Of a stretch of 64,000 nucleotides of DNA, positions 17,844 through 27,663 are shown in pieces. How positions within the stretch are numbered: position 1 is the first letter of the stretch; each line of letters opens with the position of its first letter. The DNA lies in assembly GCA_904846265.1 (NCBI GenBank), contig CAJHAA010000001.1:248001-312000 (forward strand), given 5' to 3'. Under the pieces are notes generated by a model. That model did not search any database. It saw nothing but the letters and a program-made list of their open reading frames with translations, and had not been told where the DNA came from. This DNA is from Psychrobacter immobilis. Lineage in GTDB: Bacteria > Pseudomonadota > Gammaproteobacteria > Pseudomonadales > Moraxellaceae. Position numbers and translations under genes: made by a program.

Positions 17844-19268
17844 ATGGACGCAGTGTCTAACACCCCATCTGCCCATACGATCGATCCCTCTTTCACCGAC
17901 TATAAAGTCGCCGACATCAGCCTTGCTGATTACGGTCGCCGTGAAATCACGCTAGCCGAAGCTGAAATGCCTGCCCTAATGGGTTTGCGTCGTCGCTACG
18001 AAGCCGACCAACCGCTTAAAGGCGCGAAAATCGCTGGCTGTATCCACATGACCATCCAAACGGCTGTCCTTATCGAAACACTCGTCGCGCTAGGTGCTGA
18101 AGTACGCTGGACATCATGTAACATCTTCTCAACCCAAGACCATGCTGCTGCGGCGATTGCTGCTGCGGGTATCTCTGTTTATGCTTGGAAAGGCGAAACC
18201 GAAGAAGAGTACGAGTGGTGCTTACGTCAACAAATCCATGTTGGCGGTGAAGCATCAGGTCAGCTTTGGGATGCTAACTTAATCTTAGATGACGGCGGTG
18301 ATTTGACCGCATTGATTCATAATGATTATGCTGAATTGCTGGATAATATTCATGGTATTTCAGAAGAGACGACTACAGGCGTCCATCGCTTGGTTGAGAT
18401 GCTAAATAAAGGCACGCTTAAAGTACCAGCTATCAACGTCAATGACGCGGTTACTAAGTCTAAAAATGACAACAAATACGGTTGCCGTCATAGCTTAAAC
18501 GACGCTATCAAACGTGCTACTGATATGTTCCTTGCTGGTCGCCGCGCCTTAGTCATCGGTTATGGCGATGTAGGTAAAGGTTCTACGCAAAGCTTACGTC
18601 AAGAAGGCATGATCGTCCGTGTCTCCGAAGTCGATCCTATCTGTGCTATGCAGGCTTGTATGGACGGCTTTGAAGTATTGTCACCTTATATCAACGGCGA
18701 TAACACTGGCGGCGCAGAAAACATCAACACCCGTCTGCTTGAAGATACAGATATGATTGTCACCACTACCGGTAACTACCATGTTTGTGACAGACATATG
18801 CTAGCGGCTCTTAAACCAGGTGCTGTCGTTTGTAATATCGGTCACTTTGACACCGAAATCGACACGCAGTTTATGCGTGATAACTGGCGCTGGGTTGAGA
18901 TTAAGCCACAAGTGCATCAAATCTTCCGCTCAGACGATGAAAACGATTATTTGATTCTGCTTGCTGAAGGTCGTCTAGTGAACTTGGGTAATGCAACCGG
19001 TCACCCATCGCGCGTAATGGACGGCTCATTTGCCAACCAAGTATTGGCGCAAATGTATCTGTTCGAAGAAAAATTCGCTGACTTGCCAGCAGATAAGCGC
19101 AATGATAACTTATACGTTAAAGTCTTACCGAAAAAGCTAGACGAAGAAGTGGCTGCGGCGATGGTTGCTGGTTTTAACGGTACGCTAACTAAGCTGACTG
19201 AAAAACAAGCGGAGTATTTAGGCGTACCTGTCGAAGGTCCATTTAAGCCTGACGCTTATAAATACTAA
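17844..19268 (+). CDS. ahcY: Adenosylhomocysteinase (SAH hydrolase)
   Basis: NAD-dependent hydrolysis of S-adenosylhomocysteine to homocysteine and adenosine, removing the inhibitory by-product of methylation. 474 residues, the long proteobacterial form with the roughly 40-residue insert. Signatures are the substrate-binding [13 protein letters not shown] region, the [13 protein letters not shown] segment, the NAD-binding [16 protein letters not shown] and the C-terminal [10 protein letters not shown]. An AGGAG ribosome-binding site precedes the ATG. It is preceded by an SAH riboswitch and followed 13 bp later by metF, forming a methyl-cycle operon. Confidence 0.98.
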   Translation: MDAVSNTPSAHTIDPSFTDYKVADISLADYGRREITLAEAEMPALMGLRRRYEADQPLKGAKIAGCIHMTIQTAVLIETLVALGAEVRWTSCNIFSTQDHAAAAIAAAGISVYAWKGETEEEYEWCLRQQIHVGGEASGQLWDANLILDDGGDLTALIHNDYAELLDNIHGISEETTTGVHRLVEMLNKGTLKVPAINVNDAVTKSKNDNKYGCRHSLNDAIKRATDMFLAGRRALVIGYGDVGKGSTQSLRQEGMIVRVSEVDPICAMQACMDGFEVLSPYINGDNTGGAENINTRLLEDTDMIVTTTGNYHVCDRHMLAALKPGAVVCNIGHFDTEIDTQFMRDNWRWVEIKPQVHQIFRSDDENDYLILLAEGRLVNLGNATGHPSRVMDGSFANQVLAQMYLFEEKFADLPADKRNDNLYVKVLPKKLDEEVAAAMVAGFNGTLTKLTEKQAEYLGVPVEGPFKPDAYKY

Positions 19269-19281
19269 TAGGAGCCAGACT

Positions 19282-20127
19282 GTGACTAAGCCTGCTTTCT
19301 CCTTTGAGTTTTTCCCTGCCAAAACCGAGCTAGGTCATGAAAAACTACTCAGTACTTATGATGAGCTGAATAAGCTATCACCTGCGTATTTTTCAGTGAC
19401 CTACGGTGCTGGTGGTTCAACCCGAAATCGCACTTTAGATATCGTCCAAGCACTATGCGCACGCGGTGATACTGACATTGCGCCGCATATATCTTGTATC
19501 GGTGATGATAAGGCGGAAATCGCTGAATTGCTCGATCTGTATAAAGGTTTGGGCATCAAGCGCTTAGTCGCCCTGCGTGGTGATTTACCGTCAGGTCAAG
19601 TCGGTATGGGCGAGCTGCCGTTTGCGTTAGACTTGGTTAAGTTTATCCGTGAACATTCAGGCGATCATTTCCATATCGAGGTCGCAGCGTATCCTGAAAT
19701 GCATCCACAAGCGCGTAGCTTTGCATTTGATGTTGACAACTTGGTCAATAAATACCAAGCGGGTGCTAATGCATCGATTACTCAGTTTTTCTATAACGCT
19801 GATAGTTACTTATATTTGCGTGATACCTTAGAGAAGCGTGGTATCGATACGGTTGCTCAGCCTTTAATCGCTGGTATCATGCCAATTACTAACTCAAGTA
19901 ATTTGGTACGCTTTGCCGATAGCTGTGGCGCTGATATTCCGCGTTATGTACGTAAGCAGTTGTCTGACTTTGGCGATGACCGCAAAGCCATTCGTGAATT
20001 TGGTTTTGATGTCGTCTATCGTTTATGCGAGCGCTTAATTGCTGAGGGTGTACCTGCCATGCATTTTTATAGCATGAATAAGGTTGAGCCAAACAAGCGC
20101 TTGGTTGAAGCACTCGGCTTAGCTTAA
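19282..20127 (+). CDS. metF: 5,10-methylenetetrahydrofolate reductase
   Basis: FAD-dependent reduction of methylene-THF to methyl-THF, the methyl donor for remaking methionine from the homocysteine released by AhcY. 281 residues, a TIM barrel. Signatures are the N-terminal SFEFFPAKTE with the catalytic glutamate, SVTYGAGGSTR, LRGDLPSG, and the C-terminal HFYSMNK. The start is GTG at 19282 with GGAGCC 5-10 bp upstream. It lies 13 bp after ahcY, so it shares the promoter and riboswitch. Confidence 0.96.
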   Translation: MTKPAFSFEFFPAKTELGHEKLLSTYDELNKLSPAYFSVTYGAGGSTRNRTLDIVQALCARGDTDIAPHISCIGDDKAEIAELLDLYKGLGIKRLVALRGDLPSGQVGMGELPFALDLVKFIREHSGDHFHIEVAAYPEMHPQARSFAFDVDNLVNKYQAGANASITQFFYNADSYLYLRDTLEKRGIDTVAQPLIAGIMPITNSSNLVRFADSCGADIPRYVRKQLSDFGDDRKAIREFGFDVVYRLCERLIAEGVPAMHFYSMNKVEPNKRLVEALGLA

Positions 20128-20156
20128 TTGCTCATCGTATTTATCGAATGTATTTT

Positions 20157-20193
20157 TTAAAGACTGGCGTTCCTAGGAGCGCCAGTCTTTTTG
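20157..20193 (+). terminator. Intrinsic terminator after metF
   Basis: AAAGACTGGCG and its complement around TTCCTAGGAG, followed by TTTT. A strong hairpin that closes the ahcY-metF operon. Confidence 0.88.
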
Positions 20194-20305
20194 GTATAAG
20201 AATTGCACTAATGCAAATTCTACTAAAGATAATCCCTTTACCCTCTCAAACGATATTCTGCTAAGATATTTGAAAATATTATTCAAACAATAGGACTAAG
20301 CAACT

Positions 20306-21199
20306 GTGCGACGTTTTTTTTATGACACCAGCAATGACATCAGTGATGAAAGAGGCTCACTCCATCCTCAACTTAGCACCTTGGCTATTGGAGATAGTGC
20401 CGAATTAACAGAGAGTATCGTCCATCATTGGTGCCGTGTATTGCGTGCCAATATTGGCGATCAAGGCATATTATTCGATGGCTTTGGCGGCGAGTATCAG
20501 GTGCAGCTACAAGCCATCAGTAAAAAACACGCCACTGTGACATTATTAGCACATGTAGATACTGACCGAAGTGCCGCTGTCTTCACTAAGATCGGTCTAG
20601 TGATGAGCCGCGGTGAACGCATGGACTATGCGATTCAAAAATCCACCGAGCTTGGTGTCACTGCTATTCAATTGCTAAGTAGCCATCATGGCGAGGTCAA
20701 TCTAAAGCCTGCCCAAGTAGAAAAAAAACTGGCACATTGGCAGCAAGTTGCCATTGCCGCGTGTGAACAATGCGGTCTTAACCGTCCACCGCTTATTATT
20801 GCGCCTGTGTCCATAAATGACTGGTTACAAAAGTCAGTGACTCACTCTTCCGATGCGCAAATGGACGTGCGCCCTCCTACTACCAGTACTATTGTCACAA
20901 CCCTTAGCCAAGACCCTTATTATCAAATATTACAACAACCAGCAGATTTGCGTCTGCAATTGAGCGTACCAGCTGCAGGACAACCAGCAACGCCTAAGTC
21001 GCTACCAACAGTCTTAACGCAACAATCTCCTTATATTGAGCTGCTAATAGGCCCTGAAGGTGGTCTGAGTGTTGATGAATGCCAGCAAGCAGCGAAGGCC
21101 GGTTTTGAACCTTGGCAAATTGACTCAAGAATCTTACGCACCGAGACTGCACCCGTGGTGGCGTTGGCGACTCTGCATGCTTTGAGCTATTATAGGTAA
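20306..21199 (+). CDS. rsmE: 16S rRNA (uracil1498-N3)-methyltransferase
   Basis: SAM-dependent methylation of U1498 in 16S rRNA, in the SPOUT class. 297 residues, longer than E. coli RsmE (243) because of an insertion of about 45 residues at about 170-220, rich in Thr, Ser and Gln. The PUA-like N-terminus (RRFFYD, HHWCRVLRA) is followed by the knot region LLIGPEGGLS and SRILRTETAPVVAL. The start is GTG at 20306 with a weak TAGGAC upstream; the RRFFY sequence typical of the family follows directly, which supports it. Confidence 0.93.
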   Translation: MRRFFYDTSNDISDERGSLHPQLSTLAIGDSAELTESIVHHWCRVLRANIGDQGILFDGFGGEYQVQLQAISKKHATVTLLAHVDTDRSAAVFTKIGLVMSRGERMDYAIQKSTELGVTAIQLLSSHHGEVNLKPAQVEKKLAHWQQVAIAACEQCGLNRPPLIIAPVSINDWLQKSVTHSSDAQMDVRPPTTSTIVTTLSQDPYYQILQQPADLRLQLSVPAAGQPATPKSLPTVLTQQSPYIELLIGPEGGLSVDECQQAAKAGFEPWQIDSRILRTETAPVVALATLHALSYYR

Positions 21200-21241
21200 A
21201 TACCCTATGCATAATCTTAATTGCTGTTCCATTTCGACGTG

Positions 21242-22966
21242 ATGAGTCCAACTATGACTGCTTTCGCCCCTATTTCAATCACAGACAAGCAGCAACTGCT
21301 GGCCGAGTTATGTGAGCAGCTTGATGATGCCATATTCATCTTGGATGCCAATTTACGCTATCTATCGGTCAATGCCAGTTATGAGATTATCATTGGCTAC
21401 AGTGAGTCATTTTTGCTTGGCAGACCACTTGGTGTTTATGCAGCAGAATTTTTATCAGATGAAGAAAGGGCGGTTTTAGCAGATATCACTGACCATCTAG
21501 ACTGCAATGGTTTTTATGAAAACGACTTTTCGATGCTGAACCGTTATGGACAAATACTTGACTGTCACATGACTTATCGCAAAATCTGTGTCAATCATAG
21601 AACTTACTATATCGGTATGGTGCGTGATATGTCCTCGATCGTCAAAGATCAAAAGCAAGTGGCACATTTGCTCAATTATGATCAATTAACTGGGTTACCA
21701 AACCGTAAAGTTTTCTTGAGTCAGACCAGCGACCTATTGTTGGACAGTTATCAAGAAGTCGTAATTGTGCGCTTCAATATTGACCGTTATCGCAATCTAG
21801 CAAGCTTGCTTGGCCCTGACGGCATCAACACCTTGGTAAAGAACTTTGTCACACGCCTGAAGAACCTCAAGCTCGATAATTTACATTGTTTTTCTCATTT
21901 TGGCGGCGATGATTTTGCGTTATTATTCGAATCCAATGACGCTAATATGGTACGTCATCAGCTAGATAGCTTGATGCAAATGTGTGAACGCCCCTTCTCC
22001 TTAGATGAAAACACTGCGACAGATGCCAAGATTTATTGTCATATTTCCGTCGGGGTCAGTTACTTTCTCACTAACGACGACGAAGTGACAGGATTATTGA
22101 CCAAGGCTGAAAAAGCCCTGCATTATGTCAAGCAGCAAGGCGGTGATGACATTTGCTGGTATGATACGGCCATTGACGAAGCCACTGCGGGTAGCTTGCA
22201 GTTAGAGACAGAACTTAGAGCCGCCACCACTGAAAATCAGTTTGTTCCTTATTATCAACCAAAGTTTGAGCTGGCTACGGGCATCATTATTGGTTTTGAA
22301 GCGCTAGTACGTTGGCAACACCCGACTCGCGGACTGCTAAAGCCGATACATTTTATCAATGCCATTATCACTCATAAACTGTCGTTTGAGTTGTTCTCGC
22401 ACATGGCGATTCAAATTGCTAAGCAGTTATCGACTTGGCAACAGCAAGGGTTTTGTCAACATATCTGTATCAATGCAGATGCCGCCGAATTTAGCCACCC
22501 TGAGTTTTCTGAGATGGTGAGCAGTTTACTGGTGCAACACCATATTTCTGCGCATCAGCTACATATTGAAGTCACTGAATCATCGTTAATTCAGCGTCAT
22601 GCAAATGTCAAAAAACAGCTTACTTTGCTCAAAGAGCTGGGAATTTGTCTGGCGTTGGATGACTTTGGCACCGGTTATGCCTCTTTGAGTTACTTACAAG
22701 AATATCCGTTTGATTTTATTAAAATTGATAAAAGCTTTATATCCAACATCGACACCGATCGTACCCAACATGCCATTGTAAAAGCTATTTTAGACTTGGC
22801 AATGGCACTTGATATGCAGGTAGTCGCCGAAGGCATCGAAACCGAACAACAGCGCGATGTGTTGCTAAAAATGGGCTGTCAACAGGGTCAAGGCTATTGG
22901 TTTGGCAAACCAGTGCCAGCAGAGGCTGCGACTGAGATGTTGATTCAGCAGTACGCCGCCAAATAA
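21242..22966 (+). CDS. PAS-GGDEF-EAL cyclic-di-GMP signalling protein
   Basis: A 574-residue cytoplasmic signalling protein without membrane segments. A PAS sensor domain lies at about 20-130 (ILDANLRYLSVNASYE), a GGDEF domain at about 145-300 (YDQLTGLPNRKVFLSQ, then HFGGDDF) and an EAL domain at about 315-565. The cyclase signature is GGDDF instead of GGDEF and no RxxD inhibitory site is visible, so cyclase activity is doubtful. The EAL domain keeps EALVRW, EVTES, LDDFGTG, KIDKSF and AEGIET, so it is likely an active c-di-GMP phosphodiesterase. Start: ATG at 21242; an upstream in-frame TTG at 21221 has no support, and ATG at 21254 is also possible. Confidence 0.88.
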   Translation: MSPTMTAFAPISITDKQQLLAELCEQLDDAIFILDANLRYLSVNASYEIIIGYSESFLLGRPLGVYAAEFLSDEERAVLADITDHLDCNGFYENDFSMLNRYGQILDCHMTYRKICVNHRTYYIGMVRDMSSIVKDQKQVAHLLNYDQLTGLPNRKVFLSQTSDLLLDSYQEVVIVRFNIDRYRNLASLLGPDGINTLVKNFVTRLKNLKLDNLHCFSHFGGDDFALLFESNDANMVRHQLDSLMQMCERPFSLDENTATDAKIYCHISVGVSYFLTNDDEVTGLLTKAEKALHYVKQQGGDDICWYDTAIDEATAGSLQLETELRAATTENQFVPYYQPKFELATGIIIGFEALVRWQHPTRGLLKPIHFINAIITHKLSFELFSHMAIQIAKQLSTWQQQGFCQHICINADAAEFSHPEFSEMVSSLLVQHHISAHQLHIEVTESSLIQRHANVKKQLTLLKELGICLALDDFGTGYASLSYLQEYPFDFIKIDKSFISNIDTDRTQHAIVKAILDLAMALDMQVVAEGIETEQQRDVLLKMGCQQGQGYWFGKPVPAEAATEMLIQQYAAK

Positions 22967-23359
22967 ACCCCCTTTAACGGATGTTTATTTATCCAGTATC
23001 ATTAGTATTTTCATATGCTTATTCGCATGTCCTCTTAACGCCTAACGTCGATTGTATAACCGATGCAAGATAGGTTCATGACTTATCAGTGCTGTCACCA
23101 AACTTGTATAATCCCCTCTGAAAGCCTATCTTTTATAGTGAATTTGTTAGAGCTTATTAAGTTTCAAGCTTACTCTGACCATCGCCATTCTTTTCAATAC
23201 TATTTTATATAGCCGACAACATCGTCAATCTGCATTATTGCCTAGCAATTATATGGGCTCGTTAGATTAATATGGGCTGGACTTGTGCACTAAATAACAG
23301 TGCAGTCATGTGCCTACCCTTGATGATGATTGGTTATATTCTCAAAAGGACAGGAAGTT
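22967..23359. other. Intergenic region before the acyl-CoA dehydrogenases
   Basis: About 390 bp with no gene. A possible promoter has TTATCA (23083-23088), an 18-bp spacer and TATAAT (23107-23112). Nearer the gene, ATATGGGCT occurs twice (about 23251 and 23271) and TGCACTAAATAACAGTGCA (from 23286) forms a small inverted repeat that could bind a regulator. These are suggestions only. Confidence 0.35.
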
Positions 23360-25153
23360 ATGCAATACAAAGCGCCCTTACGTGACATTCAATTCGTGAT
23401 GCATGAGTTACTCGACAGCGAAAGCCATTATAAAACCCTGCCAGCATTCCAAGAAGCGGATCGCGAGCTAATGGACAGCCTGTTTGAAATGGCGGCAAGC
23501 TTTGCTGAAAATGAGCTATCACCATTGAATCAAAGTGGTGACGCTGAAGGCTGCCAGTTTAACAATGGTCAAGTCACTACGCCAAAGGGCTTTAAAGAAG
23601 CATACAAAGCGTATTGTGAGCTTGGTTTTCCAGCCTTATCTGCTGAAGAAGACTTCGGTGGTCAAAACATGCCGTTTTCATTATCGACCGTCATTAATGA
23701 AATGGTTGGTACGGCTAACTGGTCATTCTCTATGTACCCTGGTTTATCGCATGGTGCCATTCAAACCATCGAGCATCACGGTACGGATGAGCAAAAAGAC
23801 ATATATTTAGAAAAAATGATCAGCGGTGAATGGTCAGGCACCATGTGCTTGACTGAAGCACATGCAGGTTCTGATCTGGGTATTATCCGTACCAAAGCTG
23901 AGCCTAAAGAAGATGGCAGCTATAGCATCACTGGTCAAAAAATCTTCATTTCAGCGGGTGAGCATGACTTAACGGACAATATCATTCACATTGTCTTGGC
24001 TCGTCTACCAGGCGCGCCTGCTGGCACAAAAGGCATCTCACTGTTTATCGTTCCTAAGGTAACGGTCAACGAAGATGGTAGCCTAGGTGAAAACAATAAC
24101 GTCGTTTGTGGCTCTATCGAACACAAAATGGGTATCAAAGCCTCAGCCACTTGCGTGATGAACTTTGATGGCGCAACGGGTTATCTGATTGGCCCTGAAA
24201 ACCGTGGTCTACAATGCATGTTTACCTTTATGAACGTGGCGCGTATTGGTACCGCAGTGCAAGGTTTAACCGCAGCAGAATATGCGTTCCAAGGCTCATT
24301 GACTTATGCCAAAGATCGTCTAGCGATGCGTTCATTATCTGGTGTTAAAGCCCCTGAAAAAGCAGCTGACCCTATCATCGTTCATCCAGCGGTTCGTAAC
24401 ATGCTGTTGACTGAAAAAGCCTTTGCTGAAGGTGGTCGTGCTTTAGTCTATTACCTCTCACATTTTGCCGATACCGTCGCAAAAGGCGAAGGCGATGCGC
24501 TTAAATTTGCTGATCAAATGTTGTCACTATTGACACCTATTGCTAAAGCTTTCTTGACTGAAACGGGTCTAGAAGCGGCTAACCATGGCGTACAGGTTTA
24601 TGGTGGTCATGGCTTTATCAGCGAATGGGGCATGGAGCAAAACGTGCGTGATACGCGTATTGCTTGCTTATACGAAGGTACTACTGAAATCCAAGCACTC
24701 GATCTACTAGGTCGTAAAGTATTGGGCTCACAAGGCAAACTGCTTGCAAACTTTGTTAAAATCATTCAGACATTCTGTGAAGAAAATAAAGAAAACGACG
24801 AGATGGGTCAGTTTATTCGCCCACTTGCCAAACACCTTAAAGAATGGGGTGATTTGACTGCACGCATCGGCATGCAAGCCACTGAAAACCCAGATGCAGT
24901 TGGCGGCGCTGCGGTTGATTACATGTATTTCAGCGGTTATGTAACGCTAGCCTACTTATGGGCACGCATGGCATTAGTAGCACAAACTGAACTTGCTAAC
25001 GGTACTAGCGAACAAGCCTTCTACGACGCGAAAGTAAAAACCGCGCAGTTCTACTTTGCTAAGCTATTGCCACGTACCACCACTCACGTACAGCGTATCA
25101 GCACTGGTGTTGAACCATACATGAGCATGGACGTTGATCAGTTCGCTTTTTAA
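23360..25153 (+). CDS. Acyl-CoA dehydrogenase, long form with C-terminal extension (paralogue 1)
   Basis: A FAD flavoenzyme that introduces the alpha-beta double bond in acyl-CoA, giving electrons to ETF. It has 597 residues from ATG 23360 and is of the 600-residue type with an extra C-terminal domain, the group often annotated as DmdC-like (3-methylmercaptopropionyl-CoA dehydrogenase). Visible signatures are GTMCLTEAHAGSDLG in the FAD/substrate region, the middle beta domain, QVYGGHGFISEWGMEQ and the catalytic-glutamate segment ACLYEGTTEIQALDLLGRKV. The ATG at 23360 has AGGACAGGAAG upstream and aligns with the paralogue (QYKAPLRD against VYNAPLND); the upstream TTG at 23330 is unlikely. Fatty-acid beta-oxidation is the probable role, rather than DMSP breakdown. 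Confidence 0.92.
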   Translation: MQYKAPLRDIQFVMHELLDSESHYKTLPAFQEADRELMDSLFEMAASFAENELSPLNQSGDAEGCQFNNGQVTTPKGFKEAYKAYCELGFPALSAEEDFGGQNMPFSLSTVINEMVGTANWSFSMYPGLSHGAIQTIEHHGTDEQKDIYLEKMISGEWSGTMCLTEAHAGSDLGIIRTKAEPKEDGSYSITGQKIFISAGEHDLTDNIIHIVLARLPGAPAGTKGISLFIVPKVTVNEDGSLGENNNVVCGSIEHKMGIKASATCVMNFDGATGYLIGPENRGLQCMFTFMNVARIGTAVQGLTAAEYAFQGSLTYAKDRLAMRSLSGVKAPEKAADPIIVHPAVRNMLLTEKAFAEGGRALVYYLSHFADTVAKGEGDALKFADQMLSLLTPIAKAFLTETGLEAANHGVQVYGGHGFISEWGMEQNVRDTRIACLYEGTTEIQALDLLGRKVLGSQGKLLANFVKIIQTFCEENKENDEMGQFIRPLAKHLKEWGDLTARIGMQATENPDAVGGAAVDYMYFSGYVTLAYLWARMALVAQTELANGTSEQAFYDAKVKTAQFYFAKLLPRTTTHVQRISTGVEPYMSMDVDQFAF

Positions 25154-25186
25154 TTAGACGTTAAATACTGCTAATACTGTATTTTT

Positions 25187-25220
25187 ATCGGCAACATACT
25201 CAGGTGTGTTGCCGATTTTC
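25187..25220 (+). terminator. Intrinsic terminator between the two acyl-CoA dehydrogenase genes
   Basis: ATCGGCAACATAC and GTGTGTTGCCGAT pair around a short loop, then TTTTC. The two dehydrogenase genes therefore probably have separate transcripts. The remaining gap to 25473 shows no gene. Confidence 0.75.
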
Positions 25221-25473
25221 TTAGCGCTATTAAAATTAATAACGAGTAGAGTCAACACTGTCAAAAAACCTAACCTTTTGTAAAAACCTATTCTTATTTT
25301 TATAAAGGCTATCCTTTATCAATACTTTTGGTGTACGCACAATTCACGAAGAAACACACCCGTGCGCAAGCTTATTTGCTAAACTTTGATTATTAACCGC
25401 TAAGGTTAGACCAAAAGAACAATTGATATCTTTAACAACTTTAATTTTATTTATTTGAACCAAAGGAATGTTT

Positions 25474-27258
25474 ATGGCTGTTTATAATGCCCCTCTGAAT
25501 GACATGCGCTTTATCTTAAATGATGTATTTAACGCGCCTAAATTTTGGCAAAACAACGAAAACTTAGCTCATGTCGACATGGAAACCGTCGATATGATTT
25601 TGGAAGAAATGGCAAAACTGTCAAAAAACATTCTCTTGCCAATCAACCGCAGCGGCGATGAAGAAGGCGCAACCTTTGAAGGTAATGGCGTCGTCACGAC
25701 TCCTACTGGATTTAAAGAAGCGTATAAACAGTATGCTGAATCAGGCTGGGTTGGCTTAAGCGGTAACGCTGAATACGGTGGTCAAGGTTTCCCAAAAATG
25801 GTGACTATGCTGACTGAAGAGATGGTATTCACTGCCAACCAATCATTTGCGCTATATCCAAACCTAACCGTTGGTGCAACGCTTTGCCTAAACGCAGCGG
25901 CGTCTGAAGAACAAAAGCAAACTTACCTAGAAAAAATGTACAACGGCGAGTGGGCGGGCACCATGTGCTTGACAGAGCCACATGCTGGTACTGACTTAGG
26001 TATCATCAAAACAAAAGCTATCCCTAATGATGACGGTAGCTATGATATCTCTGGTACCAAAATCTTTATCACTGGCGGCGAGCATGACTTAACCGAAAAT
26101 ATCATTCATTTGGTATTGGCAAAAACCCCTAACGCGCCAGAAGGCTCAAAAGGTATTTCACTATTTGTCGTACCAAAATTTTTGGTCAATGCAGATGGCA
26201 GCTTAGGCGAGCGTAACACCCTAGCAGTCGGCTCTATCGAGCATAAAATGGGTATCAAAGCCTCAGCCACTTGTGTCATGAACTTTGACAGCGCTAAAGG
26301 CTGGATGGTTGGTGCCGAAAACACGGGTCTGTCATCAATGTTCATTATGATGAACTATGAGCGTGTCACTATGGGTCTGCAAGGCCTTGGTGGTTCTGAG
26401 CTTGCTTATCAGAATGCGGCGTTATATGCCAATGACCGTGGTCAAGGTCGTAGCGATACTCAGCTACAAAGTCCAGAAAAACCAGCCGATGCCATCATTC
26501 ATCATGCCGATGTGCGCCGTATGCTATTAAATGCCAAAGCCAATACCGAAGCCTCACGTTGCTTTGCGATGTACGTGGCTAAAAATCTTGATGAAGAGAA
26601 ATTTAGTACTGATCCAGAGGCTGCGCAAGCTGCTGCCGCACGTGTTGCTCTATTGACGCCAGTGGCTAAAGCGTTCTTGACTGATAAAGCATTAGAAGCC
26701 ACCATTGATTGCCAGCAAGTATTCGGTGGCCATGGCTACATCCGCGAATGGGGTATGGAGCAAATCGTTCGTGATACCCGTATTGCGCAGATTTATGAAG
26801 GTACCAACGGTATTCAAGCACTCGATCTACTAGGTCGTAAAGTGGCGAAAAATAACGGCAAATACGTTACCCATTTCTTAGGTGAAATTCGTGATTTCGT
26901 CAATAACATGCAAGCGGATCATGGCATCAAACAAGCAACGCTAGATGCTGCCGACACGATTGAAGCATTGACAAACACTGTGCTTAGCAACATTAGCGAG
27001 CGTAAAAACGAAGTCAATGGCTGTGCCGTTGACTACATGCATGCCTTTGGTTACCTCGCTTATTCGTATATGTTTGCGTTGATGGTAGAAGCCGCTAACG
27101 GTAAAGAAGGTGAGTTTTATACCAATAAAGCCAAGCTTGCCGATTATTTCGTCGGGCGTATTTTGCCACGCATTGATGCTCATGCACAAATGGTTCAAGC
27201 TGGTAGTGATCCAATGATGAACTTTGATCTTAGCTACTTTGATGTACCTGCTAGCTAA
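25474..27258 (+). CDS. Acyl-CoA dehydrogenase, long form with C-terminal extension (paralogue 2)
   Basis: A 594-residue paralogue of the preceding gene with the same domain order: GTMCLTEPHAGTDLG, QVFGGHGYIREWGMEQ and QIYEGTNGIQALDLLGRKV with the catalytic glutamate. The ATG at 25474 is preferred over 25468 because AAAGGA lies at the right distance and the N-terminus then aligns with paralogue 1. Two 29-nt blocks are identical in DNA to paralogue 1 (26245-26273 and 26815-26843) although the surrounding sequence has diverged. The pair probably covers different chain lengths; this cannot be read from the sequence. A terminator follows. Confidence 0.92.
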   Translation: MAVYNAPLNDMRFILNDVFNAPKFWQNNENLAHVDMETVDMILEEMAKLSKNILLPINRSGDEEGATFEGNGVVTTPTGFKEAYKQYAESGWVGLSGNAEYGGQGFPKMVTMLTEEMVFTANQSFALYPNLTVGATLCLNAAASEEQKQTYLEKMYNGEWAGTMCLTEPHAGTDLGIIKTKAIPNDDGSYDISGTKIFITGGEHDLTENIIHLVLAKTPNAPEGSKGISLFVVPKFLVNADGSLGERNTLAVGSIEHKMGIKASATCVMNFDSAKGWMVGAENTGLSSMFIMMNYERVTMGLQGLGGSELAYQNAALYANDRGQGRSDTQLQSPEKPADAIIHHADVRRMLLNAKANTEASRCFAMYVAKNLDEEKFSTDPEAAQAAAARVALLTPVAKAFLTDKALEATIDCQQVFGGHGYIREWGMEQIVRDTRIAQIYEGTNGIQALDLLGRKVAKNNGKYVTHFLGEIRDFVNNMQADHGIKQATLDAADTIEALTNTVLSNISERKNEVNGCAVDYMHAFGYLAYSYMFALMVEAANGKEGEFYTNKAKLADYFVGRILPRIDAHAQMVQAGSDPMMNFDLSYFDVPAS

Positions 27259-27298
27259 TTTCTTACTTTTATAATAAAGTAGGCCATACCGCACTACG

Positions 27299-27333
27299 AT
27301 AAAGGGACAGTCACGCTACTGTCCCTTTTTTTG
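27299..27333 (+). terminator. Intrinsic terminator after second acyl-CoA dehydrogenase
   Basis: AAAGGGACAGT and ACTGTCCCTTT arms around a short loop, followed by T-run at 27326-27332. Confidence 0.88.
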
Positions 27334-27663
27334 CCAAAAATATCATCACAGCGATAGTTTCCACAATCGATATAATGAGCGCCACAAAATAACTGCTAAC
27401 AAAATAATTAACCGCTCAGGCATTGTTACGATTAAAATAACGCAAAGTCACAACATTAAGATTGCTACAGATATCTTTAACGCCGAAACCAATAAGCTCT
27501 GAACCAATAACTTCCAAACTAGTGAGCTGCAAATTAGAAACCTAACCATCAATAGTGGTAGATATCGCGACATTGATAACCAATATAGCCATTCAAAGCG
27601 CTTATATCTTTGCTCATACTAAATAATAACAATGATTGAAATAACCACCACAAGGGATACAAT
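27334..27663. other. Intergenic region upstream of the Gcr-like gene
   Basis: About 330 bp, AT-rich, with no ORF, RNA gene or convincing promoter. An AAGGGA ribosome-binding site for the downstream GTG start lies at its end. Confidence 0.5.

Noticed and set aside
23360..25153. Naming the acyl-CoA dehydrogenases as DmdC for DMSP degradation.
   Set aside because: The 600-residue fold is shared by general fatty-acyl dehydrogenases, and no dmdA, dmdB or dmdD genes lie nearby.
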